This document shows positions 63,932-64,000 of a stretch of DNA of 64,000 nt, in pieces. Location: NCBI GenBank assembly GCA_050692985.1, contig JBOGVZ010000049.1, positions 84,076-148,075 on the forward strand, in the 5' to 3' direction. Each line of letters starts with the position of its first letter. Within the stretch, counting starts at the first letter, position 1. The translations under genes were made by a program, and so were the position numbers. The notes under the pieces are model-generated. The model ran no database searches. It was not told where the DNA came from and was given only the letters and a program-made list of their open reading frames with translations. The stretch comes from JBOGVZ01 sp050692985. GTDB taxonomy: Bacteria > Actinomycetota > UBA4738 > CALAEC01.

Positions 63932-64000
63932 TCATGCCGCTGGGAGAAGGGCTTGCTTCCCGTCGAGTCGCTTCATCAGGTCGCACAGGTCCTTTCGTGT
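63932..64000 (-). CDS. C-terminal end of a gene running off the right edge
   Basis: On the minus strand the last codons read RKDLCDLMKRLDGKQALLPA and end in TGA at 63934-63932. Only about 22 residues are visible. The helical, charged pattern resembles the tail of a small DNA-binding regulator, but this is too short to name. Confidence 0.35.
   Translation of the reverse strand, partial: TRKDLCDLMKRLDGKQALLPAA

Overview
The window is GC-rich chromosomal DNA that most resembles a deep-branching, probably uncultured member of the Actinomycetota. The evidence is the gene order on the minus strand, read right to left: argS, hom-thrC-thrB, rho, rpmE, prfA, prmC, tsaC/sua5, a low-molecular-weight phosphatase, rpiB-glyA, a WecA-type glycosyl-phosphate transferase, then atpZ-I-B-E-F-H-A-G-D-C and murA. 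This is the classical actinobacterial order, interrupted by several insertions. GTG starts and 4-base stop/start overlaps (GTGA, ATGA) are common. I cannot assign a genus.

Layout. 1-3515 (minus): a truncated CPBP protease, a membrane protein with a phosphatase-like ectodomain, and murA. 3636-14335: an export-oriented region with a subtilase, two LVIVD-repeat secreted proteins (one with RTX repeats), a Calx-beta protein, a cupredoxin, and a first CopC-CopD copper locus. 14380-16487: an ECF sigma/anti-sigma pair and an XRE regulator preceded by two matching operator-like palindromes. 16540-23923: the complete F1Fo ATP synthase operon, with a perfect Rex-type operator in the divergent intergenic region (23985-24010). 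24144-29646 (plus): a polyamine-type ABC importer with an aminotransferase. 29727-32797: a divergent L,D-transpeptidase and an RTX/M23-like secreted protein. 32807-42521 (minus): wecA, glyA, rpiB, phosphatases, tsaC, prmC, a foreign-looking beta-propeller gene, prfA and a DUF1385 protein. 42563-47117: a second CopC-CopD locus whose partner gene is frameshifted, small membrane proteins and rpmE.

47170-52708 (minus) is the most unusual segment. Genes for a small protein, Rho, a TalC-type transaldolase, 2-phosphoglycerate kinase and cyclic 2,3-diphosphoglycerate synthetase, followed upstream by a metallophosphoesterase, are packed with overlapping or near-abutting ends. The kinase and synthetase together form the known methanogen route to the thermoprotective solute cyclic 2,3-diphosphoglycerate, here sitting upstream of rho in a bacterial chromosome.

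52776-62369: a MarP-like serine protease, a glycogen-debranching-type glycosidase, the threonine operon, a GNAT acetyltransferase preceded by a 79-bp tandem duplication, argS, an orphan response regulator and tRNA-Arg(CCG). 62370-64000 is decayed: an IS21-family remnant abuts the tRNA, followed by a gene broken by an in-frame amber codon and the tail of another gene at the right edge.

All calls come from reading the sequence and translations by eye. No database search, structure prediction or alignment was run.
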